This document shows, piece after piece, positions 31,988-32,170 of a stretch of DNA of 32,170 bases; the stretch's first letter is position 1, and each line of letters starts with the position of its first letter. A model generated the notes under the pieces. That model made no database searches, had not been told where the DNA came from, and saw nothing but the letters and a program-made list of their open reading frames with translations. Both the position numbers and the translations under genes were made by a program. Source of the stretch: an uncultured Prevotella sp. (GTDB taxonomy: Bacteria > Bacteroidota > Bacteroidia > Bacteroidales > Bacteroidaceae); the NCBI GenBank assembly GCA_945833995.1, contig CAMAGM010000016.1, forward strand, positions 1 to 32,170, given 5' to 3'.

Positions 31988-32089
31988 GGGTTTACACCCT
32001 GTGCTATGTTATGTCGCCCTTTCAGGGCTGTGCTTGGTTATCTCGCCCTTTCAGGGCTGTGCTTGGTTATCTCGCCCTTTCAGGGCTTA
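31988..32089. repeat. 29-bp tandem repeat with the same palindromic core, reverse orientation
   Basis: After a short hairpin (ACAGGGTTTACACCCTGT around 31985-32002) come units of 29 bp at 32014, 32043 and 32072 (partial), each TCGCCCTTTCAGGGCTGTGC plus TTGGTTATC. They are the inverse of the 31814-31902 repeat, so the two clusters face each other across the terminator. The part between 31970 and 31984 holds nothing else. No gene is credible in 31802-32127. Confidence 0.8.
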
Positions 32090-32125
32090 AAAAAAAACCT
32101 CCCGCGGTTGCGGGAGGTTTTTTTT
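32089..32125. terminator. Bidirectional intrinsic terminator
   Basis: CCTCCCGC (32098-32105) pairs with GCGGGAGG (32110-32117) around GGTT, with A9 before (32089-32097) and T8 after (32118-32125). It can end transcripts from both strands and lies 2 nt from the stop codon of the minus-strand gene at the right edge. Confidence 0.92.
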
Positions 32126-32127
32126 AT

Positions 32128-32170
32128 TTATTCTTCACTCCAGTCCATCTTGGTCTGGCGAACGTAGGTC
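32128..32170 (-). CDS. C-terminal end of an unidentified gene, cut by the window edge
   Basis: On the minus strand the last 13 codons read TYVRQTKMDWSEE followed by TAA (32128-32130). The stop directly in front of a good bidirectional terminator supports a real gene end. The fragment is too short to name a family. Confidence 0.55.
   Translation of the reverse strand, partial: TYVRQTKMDWSEE

Noticed and set aside
32014..32089. Regular 29-bp repeats that could suggest a small CRISPR array
   Set aside because: The units are contiguous without unique spacers, only 2.6 copies exist, and no cas gene is nearby. It is a tandem repeat.

Overview
The window looks like the chromosome of a member of the Bacteroidales, most likely Prevotellaceae. 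The evidence is gene content and order, promoters of the Bacteroidetes type (TTTG, about 20 nt, TAnnTTTG) instead of classical -35/-10 boxes, few Shine-Dalgarno sites, a NigD-like lipoprotein and a DUF3127 protein. No rRNA, tRNA, CRISPR array, phage or transposase gene was seen.

Positions 1-487 carry no convincing gene: an AT-rich repeat, a 21-bp palindromic tandem repeat and a long inverted repeat. From 16876 down to 488, all on the minus strand, lies a complete division and cell-wall (dcw) operon: mraZ, rsmH, ftsL, ftsI, murE, mraY, murD, ftsW, murG, murC, ftsQ, ftsA, ftsZ and yqeY. Several junctions overlap by ATGA or are separated by only 2-20 nt. Three GTGGG boxes at exact 10-bp spacing upstream of mraZ look like the operator of MraZ itself. 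Together these genes make the lipid-linked meso-diaminopimelate peptidoglycan precursor and the septal ring that uses it.

Next come a DEAD-box RNA helicase (17057-18952, probably starting at TTG) and the acetate pathway genes ackA and pta. Those two are separated by an AT-rich gene for a four-helix-bundle (S23/IVP-like) protein, which sits inside a nearly perfect 46-bp inverted repeat. On the plus strand follows gpmI, then on the minus strand an LpxH-type lipid A enzyme with a SufT-like Fe-S protein. A three-gene operon (24898-27443) encodes a NigD-like lipoprotein, an ECF sigma factor and a protein that appears to join a cytoplasmic anti-sigma segment, an inner-membrane helix, a periplasmic linker and an outer-membrane barrel. 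After this come radC, a family 2 glycosyltransferase, efp and dnaN. The divergent DUF3127 gene has an SSB-like DDLPF tip. The right edge holds GCCCTGAAAGGGC repeats, two strong terminators and the last 13 codons of a minus-strand gene.

The most unusual theme is intergenic. Many gaps are filled with short tandem repeats of 6-21 bp, different in sequence at each site. They often begin at or inside a stop codon, and are often arranged as two complementary arms around a 28-50 nt core. In one case the core is a gene, which recalls the intervening sequences known from some 23S rRNA genes. The repeats, promoters and operators described here were found by eye; no database search or folding program was run.
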